Source of the DNA: Mesorhizobium sp. CA8
GTDB lineage: Bacteria > Pseudomonadota > Alphaproteobacteria > Rhizobiales > Rhizobiaceae
Reading direction: 5' to 3'
NCBI RefSeq assembly: GCF_020164955.1
Contig: NZ_JAIUHG010000002.1
Coordinates: 186,001-250,000 of the forward strand
DNA length: 64,000 bases
The notes beneath the pieces are model-generated. The model made no database searches. It was given only the letters and a program-made list of their open reading frames with translations, and was not told where the DNA came from. Position 1 is the first letter of the stretch; each line of letters starts with the position of its first letter. This document shows positions 10,964 to 21,773 of this stretch, in pieces. The position numbers were made by a program, and so were the translations under genes.

Positions 10964-11422
10964 ATGTTCAATTTGAAATTGGCGGCGTTGGCTATGACGG
11001 CATTGGTCGCTTGGAACGCCTCACCTGCGAGCGCGCTGACGATGAAGGAATGCAGCGAGACCTATCGGGCGGCCAAGGAAGGCGGCACTCTGAACGGCAT
11101 GGACTGGGCCGCTTTCCGCAAGGAGAAATGCGCGACGTCCGCCGCGGAGAGCGTCAGCGCGGATCCGGTCACATCCGCGGAGCAGCAGAAAACCGAAACC
11201 AGCGCTGCGGTCGCCCCCACGGTAGCGCCGGCGGGCGTGACATTCCCAACCACCCTCGCCGCCGAGTTCAAGACCGAAAAGCCTGCTAAGGCCCGGATGA
11301 AGACCTGCCTGCAGGGTTACCACGACAACAAGGAGGCGGGTACGTTGAACGGCCTTCGCTGGATCCAGAAGGGCGGCGGTTACTACAGCCTCTGCAATGC
11401 GCGGCTGAAAGCTGAATCATAA
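10964..11422 (+). CDS. Secreted protein with two Cys-containing repeats, paralogue of 9863-10723
   Basis: The 152-residue protein has a signal peptide (about 1-25, ending ASALTM). One N-terminal repeat follows (MKECSETYRAA...WAAFRKEKC), then a Ser/Thr/Ala-rich linker and the same C-terminal unit as its neighbour (ARMKTCL...LRWIQKGGGYYSLCNARLK). It looks like a shorter version of the upstream gene with the two middle repeats missing. The frame is open from 10931, but ATG 10964 follows CAGGAGGGTCTCA and gives a proper signal peptide. Function unknown. Confidence 0.85.
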   Translation: MFNLKLAALAMTALVAWNASPASALTMKECSETYRAAKEGGTLNGMDWAAFRKEKCATSAAESVSADPVTSAEQQKTETSAAVAPTVAPAGVTFPTTLAAEFKTEKPAKARMKTCLQGYHDNKEAGTLNGLRWIQKGGGYYSLCNARLKAES

Positions 11423-11565
11423 AAATCAAATACGGCGGATAAAGCGGTTCACCGTTTTTCCCGCAGACGTTGAGCCATCATCCTCGGGGGTATCTGGGGA
11501 TTTGCTGTTGGGCGATATCTACGCGCCAGGACGAGGCAAGCCTTGCCTTGTCTCCAATGCCCAAA

Positions 11566-11594
11566 CAAAAACGCCGCGGAGCAAGCCGCGGCGT
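11566..11594 (-). terminator. Terminator of ftsH
   Basis: ACGCCGCGG (11571-11579) pairs with CCGCGGCGT (11586-11594), followed on the minus strand by TTTTTGTTT. The plus-strand side ends GGCGTTTCTC, so it may weakly serve the convergent Cys-repeat gene too. Confidence 0.88.
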
Positions 11595-11622
11595 TTCTCG
11601 ATCAGTCTTTCGCGCACCAACC

Positions 11623-13557
<1,935 letters not shown>

Positions 13558-13660
13558 CTATTGTCCCGTTGGGGCCCGCCTGCGGGCCCGCGATAATGGA
13601 GAAGCTCGGCCTAACATAGGGAGAGCGTCTCCCCTTGCCAAGCAGAACAGCACGTATCGG

Positions 13661-15037
13661 TTAAGCTTTCGCCCACCCTCGCCCACCATCATGGCCGTGA
13701 AATGGCGGCGCCGGCAACGGTGGCGCACCCATAAGCGCCGCGCTGGCGGCGGCTGGCTCAATGTCGAAGGACGGCAGGAAGCGCGCGAAAGGAGCCACCG
13801 CCGGAACGGCCGCGATCGGCTGCAGGCCCGCATTGCCGCCCGCAAACCCAAGGCATACGCCGCCGGACCACAACGAAGGCTCCGCGGCCAGCGCTGCGCG
13901 TGAGAGGCTTTGTGGAACATCCTCGCTCAGGGACGCTTGCCTGGCTGCGGCGGACCCCAGCGGCGCGATCACCAAATCGCCCGGCCCGTCTTTGAAAGTG
14001 ATGCGGCAGCGGCTGTCCCAGAGCCGGTTGTCCACCGGCGGCATGGGGGCGGGCAGGTTGCGGTTTTCGCGGCGAAGGAAAATGCCGGTTCGGCGCGCGT
14101 CGACCACCGTCCGCGACAATGTAGCGCAAAGCGACCCCAACCGCAGACGCGAGAGCAGCTTAGCGCAGCGCGCCTCATTGGCGAGGAACGACACGCCGCC
14201 GACGGCGGCCAAAAGGATGCGCAACGCATAGATGGCCGCCTCGCCATCCTCATGCCCGGCGAAATCGCGATCAAGGCGGATGAGGCCCGGACTTGGTCTG
14301 TCGGCAAAGGCGTCTATGAGCATGGCGGCGCGGCGACCGATGTCCTGGCGCGCGAAAGCCGCCTGCTGCGACCGCGCCAGCGCTTCCTCGATGCGCCGTT
14401 CGCCGTCGCCCTGCGCGAGCTTCGCCCGCACGCGCGGCCGCTCGAAGCGGGCATCGACATTGGTCGGATCCTCGATCCAGCCGATGTCGCGAGCCTGCAG
14501 CATCTCGCGCAGCGCCGCGCGCCTTGTACCGAGCAGCGGCCGGACGATCCATGTCCGCCAGTCGTGCAGCGTAGCGGGCGCCATGCCGGCGAGGCCGCGG
14601 CCGTCATCGTCGCGCGCCTGCCGCATCAGCACGGTCTCGGCCTGGTCGTCCGCGGTGTGGCCGGTCAGGATCAGCTTGATGCCTTCGGCGCCGGCGGCTT
14701 CGGCAAGCAGCCTGTAGCGCGCCTCGCGCGCGGCAGCCGGCAGCCCGCTCGCAGGCTTGTCGCCGTGCCAGGCGAGAATGCGATGCGCGATGCCGCGCTC
14801 GGCGCAGAAATTGGCAACCAGCCGTGCCTCGCCGGCCGAGTCCGGCCTTAAGCCGTGATCGATCGTCACCGCAAGCAGCCTGGCGCCGGGTGCGGTACGA
14901 TCGAAGTGGTCCTTGAGGAGAAGCAAAAGGGCGGTCGAGTCGCTGCCGCCGGATACGGCCGCAACGGCGCCGCTCGAAAAGTCTAGGTCTGAGAAAAGGC
15001 CGTGTGAAAGATCAGCTTTGGTATCGGGCGTCAGCAC
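13661..15037 (-). CDS. tilS: tRNA(Ile)-lysidine synthetase
   Basis: TilS adds lysine to C34 of the CAU-anticodon tRNA(Ile), changing it from Met to Ile reading of AUA. The 458-residue protein has the PP-loop SGGSDSTALLLLL at residues 30-42, followed by VTIDHGLRPDS and LTGHTADDQAETVLMR, all family signatures. The C-terminal half is less conserved. Its start overlaps the end of cpoB by 7 bp, indicating translational coupling. Confidence 0.92.
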   Translation of the reverse strand: MLTPDTKADLSHGLFSDLDFSSGAVAAVSGGSDSTALLLLLKDHFDRTAPGARLLAVTIDHGLRPDSAGEARLVANFCAERGIAHRILAWHGDKPASGLPAAAREARYRLLAEAAGAEGIKLILTGHTADDQAETVLMRQARDDDGRGLAGMAPATLHDWRTWIVRPLLGTRRAALREMLQARDIGWIEDPTNVDARFERPRVRAKLAQGDGERRIEEALARSQQAAFARQDIGRRAAMLIDAFADRPSPGLIRLDRDFAGHEDGEAAIYALRILLAAVGGVSFLANEARCAKLLSRLRLGSLCATLSRTVVDARRTGIFLRRENRNLPAPMPPVDNRLWDSRCRITFKDGPGDLVIAPLGSAAARQASLSEDVPQSLSRAALAAEPSLWSGGVCLGFAGGNAGLQPIAAVPAVAPFARFLPSFDIEPAAASAALMGAPPLPAPPFHGHDGGRGWAKA

Positions 15038-16194
15038 GCCGCCAGTGCCTTTTCCTGTTTGATGCGTTCCTTGAGCGTCCCGGAAACGTCGGGATAGCGC
15101 TTGCCGATCTCGTTGAAGGTGGCGCAGGCGACGTCGTTCTGCTTCAGGCCCACCAGCGAAACGCCGAGCTTGAGCAGCATGTCGGGCGCCTTCTTGGCCT
15201 TCGGATAGTCCTTGCTGGCGGCGAGGAAGACTTCCGCCGCGTCACGGTATTTCTGCTGGCCGAGCAGCGACTCGCCCAGCCAGTAATGCGCATCCGCCGC
15301 CTTGGCGTCCTTGGGGAAGCGCGAAATATGGTCGCGAAAACCCTGCTCGGCGGTCGGATAATCGCCCGACAGGATGAACTGGTAGGAATTGCGGTAGAGC
15401 TCGTCGGGATTGTTGGTCGACGGCAGGGCCGCGACTTCAGTGCCGCCGGCTTTGTTCTTCCTGGCGGGGGTCTCGGCGGAAGGAGCGCCTGCCGTGGCCG
15501 CCGGAGCTTGCGCCGGCGCGCTGGCATGCGGATCGGTCTCGGCATTGACGACGTTGCCGTTCTTGTCGACGGTGATGGTGCCGAAATCCTTCGGCGGCGC
15601 GCCGGTGATCAGCTTGCCGGGATCGCCGGTTTGCGATTCCACGATGACATCGCCGACTGTCTTGCCGCCGCCATTTTGCCCGCCGGTGTGGGCCGGCGCC
15701 TGCGTCGCCGGAGCTTGGGCGACGCTGTTGTCGGTTCCGGCTTCGCCGGTACCGGTAGCCCCGGTGCCGGCATCGCCGAGATTGGTGTTGCCGTTGCTAT
15801 TTCCGTCCTGGGGCTGGGCCTCCGACTTCTTCTGTCCGGCCGGCTTGGCGCCGCCTTGCGAGCCGCCCTCCAACTGCTGGAAGCGGAACTCGTTGTCTTC
15901 TTGCTGCTTGCGGATCTGTTCCTGCATCTGCAGGATCTGGAAATTCATCTCCTCGATCTTGCCGTTCAGCTGGCGCAGTTGGTCTTCAAGACCGGTCATG
16001 CCAGCGCTGCTATCCTGCGCGATCTGGGCCTGCTCCGGTTTCTTCTTGTCGCCGAAGATGCCGAGTGTCGGCAGATGGAAGGTGAATCCGCCGTCGGAAG
16101 CCTGCCCGGCGCTGTCGGCCGGCGCTGCAAGGCTTGGAAGGCTTGATACGAGCAGCAGCACAAGCGTGCCGCTCAGGACCGTTCTGAAGTGCAT
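15031..16194 (-). CDS. cpoB: Cell division coordinator CpoB / YbgF (Tol-Pal associated)
   Basis: CpoB is a periplasmic TPR protein that links Tol-Pal energy use to peptidoglycan synthesis during constriction. The frame is open from 16245, but ATG 16194 gives a signal peptide (MHFRTVLSGTLVLLLVSS...LAA) and is chosen (387 residues). After it come a predicted coiled coil (about 60-105, LEDQLRQLNGKIEEMNFQIL), a long Gly/Ala/Thr-rich linker, and C-terminal TPR repeats (about 265-387, LYRNSYQFILSGDYPTAEQGF). It follows pal, as usual for tol-pal clusters. Confidence 0.93.
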   Translation of the reverse strand: MHFRTVLSGTLVLLLVSSLPSLAAPADSAGQASDGGFTFHLPTLGIFGDKKKPEQAQIAQDSSAGMTGLEDQLRQLNGKIEEMNFQILQMQEQIRKQQEDNEFRFQQLEGGSQGGAKPAGQKKSEAQPQDGNSNGNTNLGDAGTGATGTGEAGTDNSVAQAPATQAPAHTGGQNGGGKTVGDVIVESQTGDPGKLITGAPPKDFGTITVDKNGNVVNAETDPHASAPAQAPAATAGAPSAETPARKNKAGGTEVAALPSTNNPDELYRNSYQFILSGDYPTAEQGFRDHISRFPKDAKAADAHYWLGESLLGQQKYRDAAEVFLAASKDYPKAKKAPDMLLKLGVSLVGLKQNDVACATFNEIGKRYPDVSGTLKERIKQEKALAAC

Positions 16195-16319
16195 TCTGTC
16201 TCTCGCGGTGGGTGTTGGCCTGATGCGCCTTTCCAAATCAAACAAGGGGAGGAAGCGCCCTCGCGCTCATAGCAGGACGCGAGACTTCGGCCAAATTTTG
16301 TTTCGGTTTGTCGCAAATG

Positions 16320-16345
16320 AAAAAGGCAGCCCTGAGGCCGCCTTT
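16320..16345 (-). terminator. Terminator after pal
   Basis: On the minus strand AAGGCGGCC-TCA-GGGCTGCCTT (with one G-T pair) is followed by TTTTTC. It ends the tol-pal transcript before cpoB, so cpoB-tilS-ftsH may need their own promoter. Confidence 0.7.
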
Positions 16346-16405
16346 CATGTTCGGGATGTTGTATTTTTGTCGCCCGCGTCGACGCGACGCCGCAGGACCC
16401 GGCTC

Positions 16406-16912
16406 TTAGGAGCCGGCGCCGGAAAGCGTGGTGACGGCGCGGCGGTTCTGCGACCAGCAGGAGATGTCGTCGCAGACGGCGACCGGACGCTCCTTGCCAT
16501 AGGAGATGGTCTTCAGGCGGCCGGCGGAGACGCCCTTGGAGACCAGGAAGTCGCGCGTGGCGGCGGCGCGACGGGCGCCCAGCGCAAGATTGTACTCTCG
16601 CGTGCCGCGCTCGTCGGCATGGCCTTCGATGACGATCGCGTACTGACGATACTGGTTGAGCCACTGCGCCTGACGCGACAGCGTGGTCTGCGCATCGGCG
16701 CGGATCGACGAGGAATCGGTGTCGAAGAAGATGCGGTCGCCGATGTTGACCGTGAAATCCTGCGCCGAACCCGGCGTGGCAGCGCCGGCGCCGTTGAGGC
16801 CGAGATCGGCCGCGCTGTTCGGGGTCTTCTTCGAGGCGCAACCGGTGATGGCGAGAGCCGCCAGCAGCGCAATCATCGCCGGGTTTCTGGTAAGTGCTGC
16901 GATACGGCTCAT
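16406..16912 (-). CDS. pal: Peptidoglycan-associated lipoprotein Pal
   Basis: Pal is an outer-membrane lipoprotein that binds peptidoglycan and is moved by TolQRAB to the division site. The 168-residue protein has a lipoprotein signal with lipobox LAITGCAS (Cys at about residue 25), a short linker, and an OmpA-like domain (about 55-165) with EGHADERGTREYNLALGARRA, the diaminopimelate-binding motif. The longer frame starts at 16951, but ATG 16912 follows GAAGGAGAGGCGGC and is preferred. Confidence 0.96.
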   Translation of the reverse strand: MSRIAALTRNPAMIALLAALAITGCASKKTPNSAADLGLNGAGAATPGSAQDFTVNIGDRIFFDTDSSSIRADAQTTLSRQAQWLNQYRQYAIVIEGHADERGTREYNLALGARRAAATRDFLVSKGVSAGRLKTISYGKERPVAVCDDISCWSQNRRAVTTLSGAGS

Positions 16913-17182
16913 GCCGCCTCTCCTTCGCATATGAGTGATTTCGTTGATCACCCAGTAACCACGTTTGGGTTAACCGGCATTCAAGAAACACGGTTAATGT
17001 TTGGTTTCGAGCCGCCCTCCGCGGCCGTTTGCGCCCCACGCATTTACCAAGGCGAGGTTGCGCGCGGACCGTAGGCAGAAATGCGGCCAAAACGCGACCA
17101 AGGTGAAAAGCGGGATTTTGAGCCGCCCGCTTTCGTCAGTTCTTCAATTCTTCAGTTTCTTCAATTCCCCAGTTCCCGCCGC

Positions 17183-18496
17183 TCACTCCAGCAACGGCGA
17201 CCAAGCGGGGTCGGAAGCATAGTTCGCCGTCGGAATCTGCTGCTCGTTGCGGCCGGTCAGATCGACCGAGACCAGCTTGGGTCCGCCTGCGGAGTCGCGG
17301 AAGAACATCAAGACGCGGCCGTTCGGCGCCCAGGTCGGCCCCTCCTGCTGGAAGCCCGAGGACAGGATGCGCTCGCCCGAGCCGTCGGTCTTCATGACGC
17401 CGATCTGGAATTCGCCGCCGCTCTGCTTGGTAAAGGCGATGAGGTCGCCGCGCGGCGACCAGACCGGCGTCGAATAAACGCCGTCGCCGAAGGAGATGCG
17501 GTGCGGGTTGGAGCCGTCCGCGCCCATGACATAAATCTGCGAGCGGCCGCTGCCACCGCCACGGTCGGAGGTGAAGACGATTTGCGAGCCGTCCGGCGAA
17601 TAGGAGGGCGAAGTGTCGATCGCGGTCGAGTCGGTCAGCCGCGTCGTCGAGCGGCTCCTCAGGTCCATGGCGAAGATGTTGGAGTTGCCGTCGTCGCGCA
17701 GCAGGCTCATGATCACCTTCTGGCCGTCGGGCGAAAAGCGCGGCGCGAACGTCATGCCCGGGAAATTGCCGACCAGCTCGCGCTGGCCGGTCTCGATCTG
17801 CAGCAGATAGACCTTCGGCTGTCCGCTTTCATAGGACATATAGGTGATTTCCTGCCGGTTAGGCGAGAAACGCGGCGTCAGCACAATCGAGCGGCCGTCC
17901 GACAGATAGCGCACATTGGCGCCGTCCTGGTCCATGATGGCGAGGCGCTTCTTGCGCGCGTTCTTCGCCCCGGATTCGTCGACGAAAACGACGCGCGTAT
18001 CGAAGTAGCCTTTTTCGCCGGTGATCTTTTCATAGATCGCATCGGCGATGATGTGCGCGACACGGCGTTGATTGGCGTCATTGGCGAAAAACTGCTCGCC
18101 GGCCAGCTGCTGGTTGCCGAAAATATCCCACAGGCGGTACTGAGCGCGGATGCGGCCATCCGCCTCCTTGCTCACGCTGCCGGTGACCAGCGCCTGCGCG
18201 TTGATGACCTTCCAGTCGTCAAAACGGGGCGTGGCATCCGGATTGGTGATCTTTTCGACAAAGGCGGCCTTGTCGATCGGCGCGAACAGTCCCGATCGTT
18301 TCAGGTCGGCTGCGACGATCTCCGATATCTGCGGGCCAAGCCCTCCCTGGAAGTCAGGGATGGCGATTGGCATCGGCTCGACATTGCCTTTGTTGACGTT
18401 CAGCTCGAGAGTTGCCTGGGCAGGCAAGGTGGCGACAGAACTTATGCCCATCGCCATCGCGGCGATCATCAGGAGCGGCTTGAGGATGGATTTCAT
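17183..18496 (-). CDS. tolB: Tol-Pal translocation protein TolB
   Basis: TolB is a periplasmic beta-propeller that interacts with Pal. The 437-residue protein has a signal peptide (1-28, ending PAQA), an N-terminal alpha/beta domain (about 38-160, [12 protein letters not shown]), and WD40-like PD40 repeats ([44 protein letters not shown]). The 270 bp between it and pal holds no gene. Confidence 0.97.
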   Translation of the reverse strand: MKSILKPLLMIAAMAMGISSVATLPAQATLELNVNKGNVEPMPIAIPDFQGGLGPQISEIVAADLKRSGLFAPIDKAAFVEKITNPDATPRFDDWKVINAQALVTGSVSKEADGRIRAQYRLWDIFGNQQLAGEQFFANDANQRRVAHIIADAIYEKITGEKGYFDTRVVFVDESGAKNARKKRLAIMDQDGANVRYLSDGRSIVLTPRFSPNRQEITYMSYESGQPKVYLLQIETGQRELVGNFPGMTFAPRFSPDGQKVIMSLLRDDGNSNIFAMDLRSRSTTRLTDSTAIDTSPSYSPDGSQIVFTSDRGGGSGRSQIYVMGADGSNPHRISFGDGVYSTPVWSPRGDLIAFTKQSGGEFQIGVMKTDGSGERILSSGFQQEGPTWAPNGRVLMFFRDSAGGPKLVSVDLTGRNEQQIPTANYASDPAWSPLLE

Positions 18497-18535
18497 GTCT
18501 TCTCGCTTCTCTTGCTGATTTTTTGGACGCTCAGG

Positions 18536-19690
18536 CTAGAGGCCAAGCATCGCTCTCGGATCGAAGTTGACGCGAATGTCAGACCAGATGTCTTGCTTTC
18601 CGGCGGGAACCTGCAGCCCGGCGACATCGCATTTCTGCACGGCGCGAATCGCGCTGGCGTCGAATTGGGGGTTGCCGCTGGACTTCTCCACCGTCGGGCG
18701 TCCCTCCAGCTTGCCGGAGGCATTCAGGTTGAAACGGATCACCACGGTGAAGTTCTCGGAGCCTTCGAGGCCGACCGGAAGGGTCCAGCAACCACCGAGC
18801 TGATCCTCCAGCGCCCCTTGCTCCGACCTGGAGAGTTTCTGGCCCTGATCCTTCTCGCCACCAAGCGAGGCCTGCTGGGTCGAGCGCTTGGCGCCGCCGC
18901 CGGATGGCTTCTGCTTGTCGAGCAGAGCCGTTATCTCGTCGGCGTTGAACTGCTTCTCGTCCGATTTCTTCTTGGAAGACGCTTCCTTCACCGGCTTTTC
19001 CGCGTCCTTGCGATCCGGCGCCTTGGCGCTCTCGGCCTGGGCCGGCTGCGGCTTCGGCCGCGCTTCGGGCGCCGGCGCCGAATCCGGGAGCTTTGCCTCT
19101 TCTGCCGGCTGATCCTGCGAGATCGCCTCGGCCACCGCGTCGGGCTTGACCTCTTCCTTTTGGATAGCCGCGGTCTTGTCCGGCTGCGGCGCGGGCGTCG
19201 GTTCCTTGGCAGGCGTCGGCTTCGGCTCCGTCTGCTTGACCGGCTCGGGCTTGACTTCTTCCTTGGGCGTCGGCGTCGGCGCGACTTCCGTCGCAGGCGT
19301 CGGCTTCGGCTTCTCCTGCGGCTTCGGCACGTCCTCGACCGCGGGCTTCTCGGTCGGCGTCGGCGCGGGCGGCGGCACCGCCGTCTTGTCGACTGGCTTC
19401 GGCTTGGTTTCGTCCGTCACCGGCTTGTCGGTGTCGACGGTATTCTCCCCGACTTTCTGGGCATTGGGAACGATATCCGGGCGCTTCGTCGGAACAGGCG
19501 CCGGCTTGTCATGCATGACCGCCTTCTTGTCCCCCTGCAGCGTCTGTGCCACGGCTTCCATCGGCACGATGTCCACTGCCACCGACTCCACGTCGGAGGC
19601 AGGCATAGCCGGCGGCGACGACAGCGTGAACAGCCCGAAGGCCAGCGCCACCGCATGCAAGATCACCGAAGAGGTGAGACCGGTCCGCAT
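18536..19690 (-). CDS. tolA: TolA-like energy-coupling protein
   Basis: TolA spans the periplasm from the inner membrane to TolB/Pal. The 384-residue protein has one N-terminal transmembrane segment (about 6-24), a very long Pro/Lys/Glu-rich extended region (about 60-270), and a C-terminal TonB-like domain (about 290-384, LGGCWTLPVGLEGSENFTVVIRF). It sits between tolR (7 bp apart) and tolB (39 bp apart), so context settles its identity despite the low-complexity middle. Confidence 0.93.
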   Translation of the reverse strand: MRTGLTSSVILHAVALAFGLFTLSSPPAMPASDVESVAVDIVPMEAVAQTLQGDKKAVMHDKPAPVPTKRPDIVPNAQKVGENTVDTDKPVTDETKPKPVDKTAVPPPAPTPTEKPAVEDVPKPQEKPKPTPATEVAPTPTPKEEVKPEPVKQTEPKPTPAKEPTPAPQPDKTAAIQKEEVKPDAVAEAISQDQPAEEAKLPDSAPAPEARPKPQPAQAESAKAPDRKDAEKPVKEASSKKKSDEKQFNADEITALLDKQKPSGGGAKRSTQQASLGGEKDQGQKLSRSEQGALEDQLGGCWTLPVGLEGSENFTVVIRFNLNASGKLEGRPTVEKSSGNPQFDASAIRAVQKCDVAGLQVPAGKQDIWSDIRVNFDPRAMLGL

Positions 19691-19697
19691 TTGGCGT

Positions 19698-20159
19698 CTA
19701 CTGATCCTGTTCCTGCAGCGAGACCAGGCCGATATTCTTGTAGCCGGCTGCCGAAATGCGGGCCATGACCTTCATCGCCGTGCCGTAATCAGTCGACTTG
19801 TCGCCGCGGATGAAGATGCGTTCGTCGTAACCGGTCTTCGAGATCGCCTGCAGCTTGGCTATCAGTTCCTCGATCGGGATTTCAGTTTCCTGCAGATAGA
19901 TCTGGCCGGCGGCATTGATCGACACGGTGATCGGCTGCGTATCGACATTCATCGCCTTGGCCTGCGTGTCCGGCAGGTCGATCGGAACCCCGACGGTGAG
20001 CAGAGGCGCCGCGACCATGAAGATGATCAACAGCACCAGCATCACGTCGACCATCGGCGTGACGTTGATTTCGGACATCAGGGCATGGTGACGGCCACGC
20101 CGCCTATGGCCGCGCCCGCCTCGCCCCGAGCCACTTGCGCCTGCAGCAGACATCCCCAT
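19698..20159 (-). CDS. tolR: Tol-Pal inner-membrane protein TolR
   Basis: TolR pairs with TolQ to form the proton-driven stator. The 153-residue protein has a basic cytoplasmic N-terminus (RGGRGHRRRGRHH), one transmembrane helix (about 36-56) with the essential Asp in NVTPMVDVMLVLLIIFMV, and a periplasmic ExbD-fold domain ending DYGTAMKVMARISAAGYKNIGLV. The Asp supports proton conduction. Confidence 0.97.
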   Translation of the reverse strand: MGMSAAGASGSGRGGRGHRRRGRHHALMSEINVTPMVDVMLVLLIIFMVAAPLLTVGVPIDLPDTQAKAMNVDTQPITVSINAAGQIYLQETEIPIEELIAKLQAISKTGYDERIFIRGDKSTDYGTAMKVMARISAAGYKNIGLVSLQEQDQ

Positions 20160-20168
20160 GATCGATCC

Positions 20169-20879
20169 TCAGCCCTTCTGCGCTACTTTTTCATCGATTT
20201 GGCGCGAGAGTATGGCGGAGAACTCGTCCGCGAACCCTTCCATGCGCATGCCGAGCTTGTTCGCGTCCGATGACAGCTTGTTGTAAGCGATGACCGCGGG
20301 AATGGCCGCGAGCAGACCGATCGCGGTGGCGAGCAGCGCCTCGGCGATGCCGGGCGCCACAACCGAAAGGCTGGTGTTCTTCGAGGCGGCGATCGCCTGG
20401 AACGATGTCATGATGCCGATGACGGTGCCGAACAGCCCGATGAACGGTGCGGCCGAGCCGGTGGTGGCGAGGAAGCCGAGGCGACCCTCCAGTTTCTCCA
20501 TCTCGCGCGTCAGCGCCAGGTCCATCGCTTTGTCGATGCGGGTCTGCAGCGCCAGCGCCGATTTCGCGCCCTTTTCGAAACTCTTCTTCCATTCGCGCAT
20601 GGCGGCGACGAAGATCGCGCCCATGCCGGTGGTCTTGCGATCGGCCAGCGTGCGGTAGAGCTCCTCCAGCGACTGGCCCGACCAGAACACCTGCTCGAAG
20701 CGGTTGAGCGCCAGCCGCATGCGGCCATAGGCGACGAGCTTGTCGATGATGATCGCCCAGGTCCAGATTGAGGCGCAAAGCAGGCCGATCATGACCAGCT
20801 TGACCACCCAGCCGGCCTGCATGAACAGGGCCCAGATCGACAGATGCGCGCCCGGATCGGCGAGTGCGATGTTTTCCAT
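20169..20879 (-). CDS. tolQ: Tol-Pal proton channel subunit TolQ
   Basis: TolQ is the MotA/ExbB-type channel subunit. The 236-residue protein has a transmembrane helix at about 20-44, a cytoplasmic domain, and paired helices at about 135-160 and 172-195 with GLFGTVIGIMTSF and GIAEALLATAIGLLAAIPAVIAYN, the proton-path motifs of the family. It is the first gene of tolQRAB and its promoter should lie in the 286 bp before ybgC. A near-match CtrA box (TTAA-N7-TTAG) lies at 21078-21092. Confidence 0.97.
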   Translation of the reverse strand: MENIALADPGAHLSIWALFMQAGWVVKLVMIGLLCASIWTWAIIIDKLVAYGRMRLALNRFEQVFWSGQSLEELYRTLADRKTTGMGAIFVAAMREWKKSFEKGAKSALALQTRIDKAMDLALTREMEKLEGRLGFLATTGSAAPFIGLFGTVIGIMTSFQAIAASKNTSLSVVAPGIAEALLATAIGLLAAIPAVIAYNKLSSDANKLGMRMEGFADEFSAILSRQIDEKVAQKG

Positions 20880-21165
20880 GACTTAAGTCCTTAAGGTTTT
20901 CCGGGCATCGCTGGCGGCTGGCCCATGGGCATTCCTTTGGTCCGATCGCGCGAAGCTTGAAGCTTGCGGGATAAGCCCCGAATGCACCGTTTCGCGGCCT
21001 TTTCGAGGCAAATATTGGTGAAAGGAAGGCACACGAATTGCGCCAATCTTCACCAATTCCTTCATGAACCGTTATGGTTAAGGATGGGTTAGGAAGTAAG
21101 GCGCGGCGCATTGCCGCGCATGATCTCGGCCAGGCGAGAGACGCAACACAGGGCCAAGCTGATAT

Positions 21166-21642
21166 TCAGGTCAGGCTGAGCCTAGGCATGAAGGCGGCGA
21201 CCCATTCCTTCGGGAAGCGCTTCGGTCGGCCGCTTTCGCCGATGATCGCCGCTTCGACTTTCGCCTCCACCAGCACATCACCGCCGCGCTTCAATTGCTG
21301 GCCCATGAAGATGCGGGCGCCCGAAATATCGTCGGTGCGCGTGTCGATGGTGAGGATATCGTCCATGCGCGCCGGCGAGCGGAAGTCGATCTCCATGCGC
21401 CGGACCACCCAGACGATGCGCTCGCCATGCTTGCCGTCCAGGAGTTCGGTATGGTGGACGCCGGTCAGCCTCAGATAGTCGGAGCGGCCGCGTTCGAGGA
21501 ATTCGAGATAGCGCGCATGATAGACGACGCCGGAGAAATCGGTGTCGGCATAATAGACCCTCGCCATCAGCCGGTGGCCAAAATCCGTCAGCGCTCCAGA
21601 AAGCCCAGCGCTGAGCGCCGCCGATTCACCATGATCGTCCAT
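21166..21642 (-). CDS. ybgC: YbgC-family acyl-CoA thioesterase
   Basis: YbgC is a hot-dog-fold thioesterase encoded with tol-pal genes in many proteobacteria. The 158-residue protein has the active-site region VYYADTDFSGVVYHARYLEFLERGRSDYL with the catalytic Asp (DTDFSG). Its frame is open from 21780, but ATG 21642 follows AAAGGAAAG and gives the family length. It is separated from tolQ by 286 bp, more than is typical, so it may be transcribed on its own. Confidence 0.94.
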   Translation of the reverse strand: MDDHGESAALSAGLSGALTDFGHRLMARVYYADTDFSGVVYHARYLEFLERGRSDYLRLTGVHHTELLDGKHGERIVWVVRRMEIDFRSPARMDDILTIDTRTDDISGARIFMGQQLKRGGDVLVEAKVEAAIIGESGRPKRFPKEWVAAFMPRLSLT

Positions 21643-21672
21643 CGCGCTTTCCTTTTCAGGCCCGAACAGGCA

Positions 21673-21702
21673 CCTAAAGTCCTCGGGCTTTAGGTATTTT
21701 TT
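21673..21702 (+). terminator. Orphan intrinsic terminator on the plus strand, in the ybgC 5' region
   Basis: CCTAAAG (21673-21679) pairs with CTTTAGG (21688-21694), followed by TATTTTTT. No plus-strand gene lies upstream, since ybgC and the tol genes are on the minus strand. It may end an antisense transcript or a small RNA, or insulate ybgC from the plus-strand gene. Confidence 0.55.
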
Positions 21703-21704
21703 CT

Positions 21705-21753
21705 GTGCGTGTCGTTGTCTCAAAACCGCTGCACACTTTTGGGCGACACGCAC
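21705..21753. repeat. 49-bp rhizobial palindrome, family A, copy 1
   Basis: Perfect 10-bp arms GTGCGTGTCG (21705-21714) and CGACACGCAC (21744-21753) flank a 29-bp centre. In reverse complement the centre matches 26 of 29 bases of the copy at 35933-35981, while the arms differ in a compensating way, the mark of a structured mobile palindrome. Confidence 0.75.
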
Positions 21754-21773
21754 CGTTTTCGCGCGGCAAGGGG

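Noticed and set aside
17081-19768. Very long plus-strand open frame (895 codons) across tolB and tolA
   Set aside because: It is the antisense shadow of GC-rich genes with strong third-position bias; its Arg/Leu/Gly-rich product matches nothing, and tolA/tolB on the other strand are certain.
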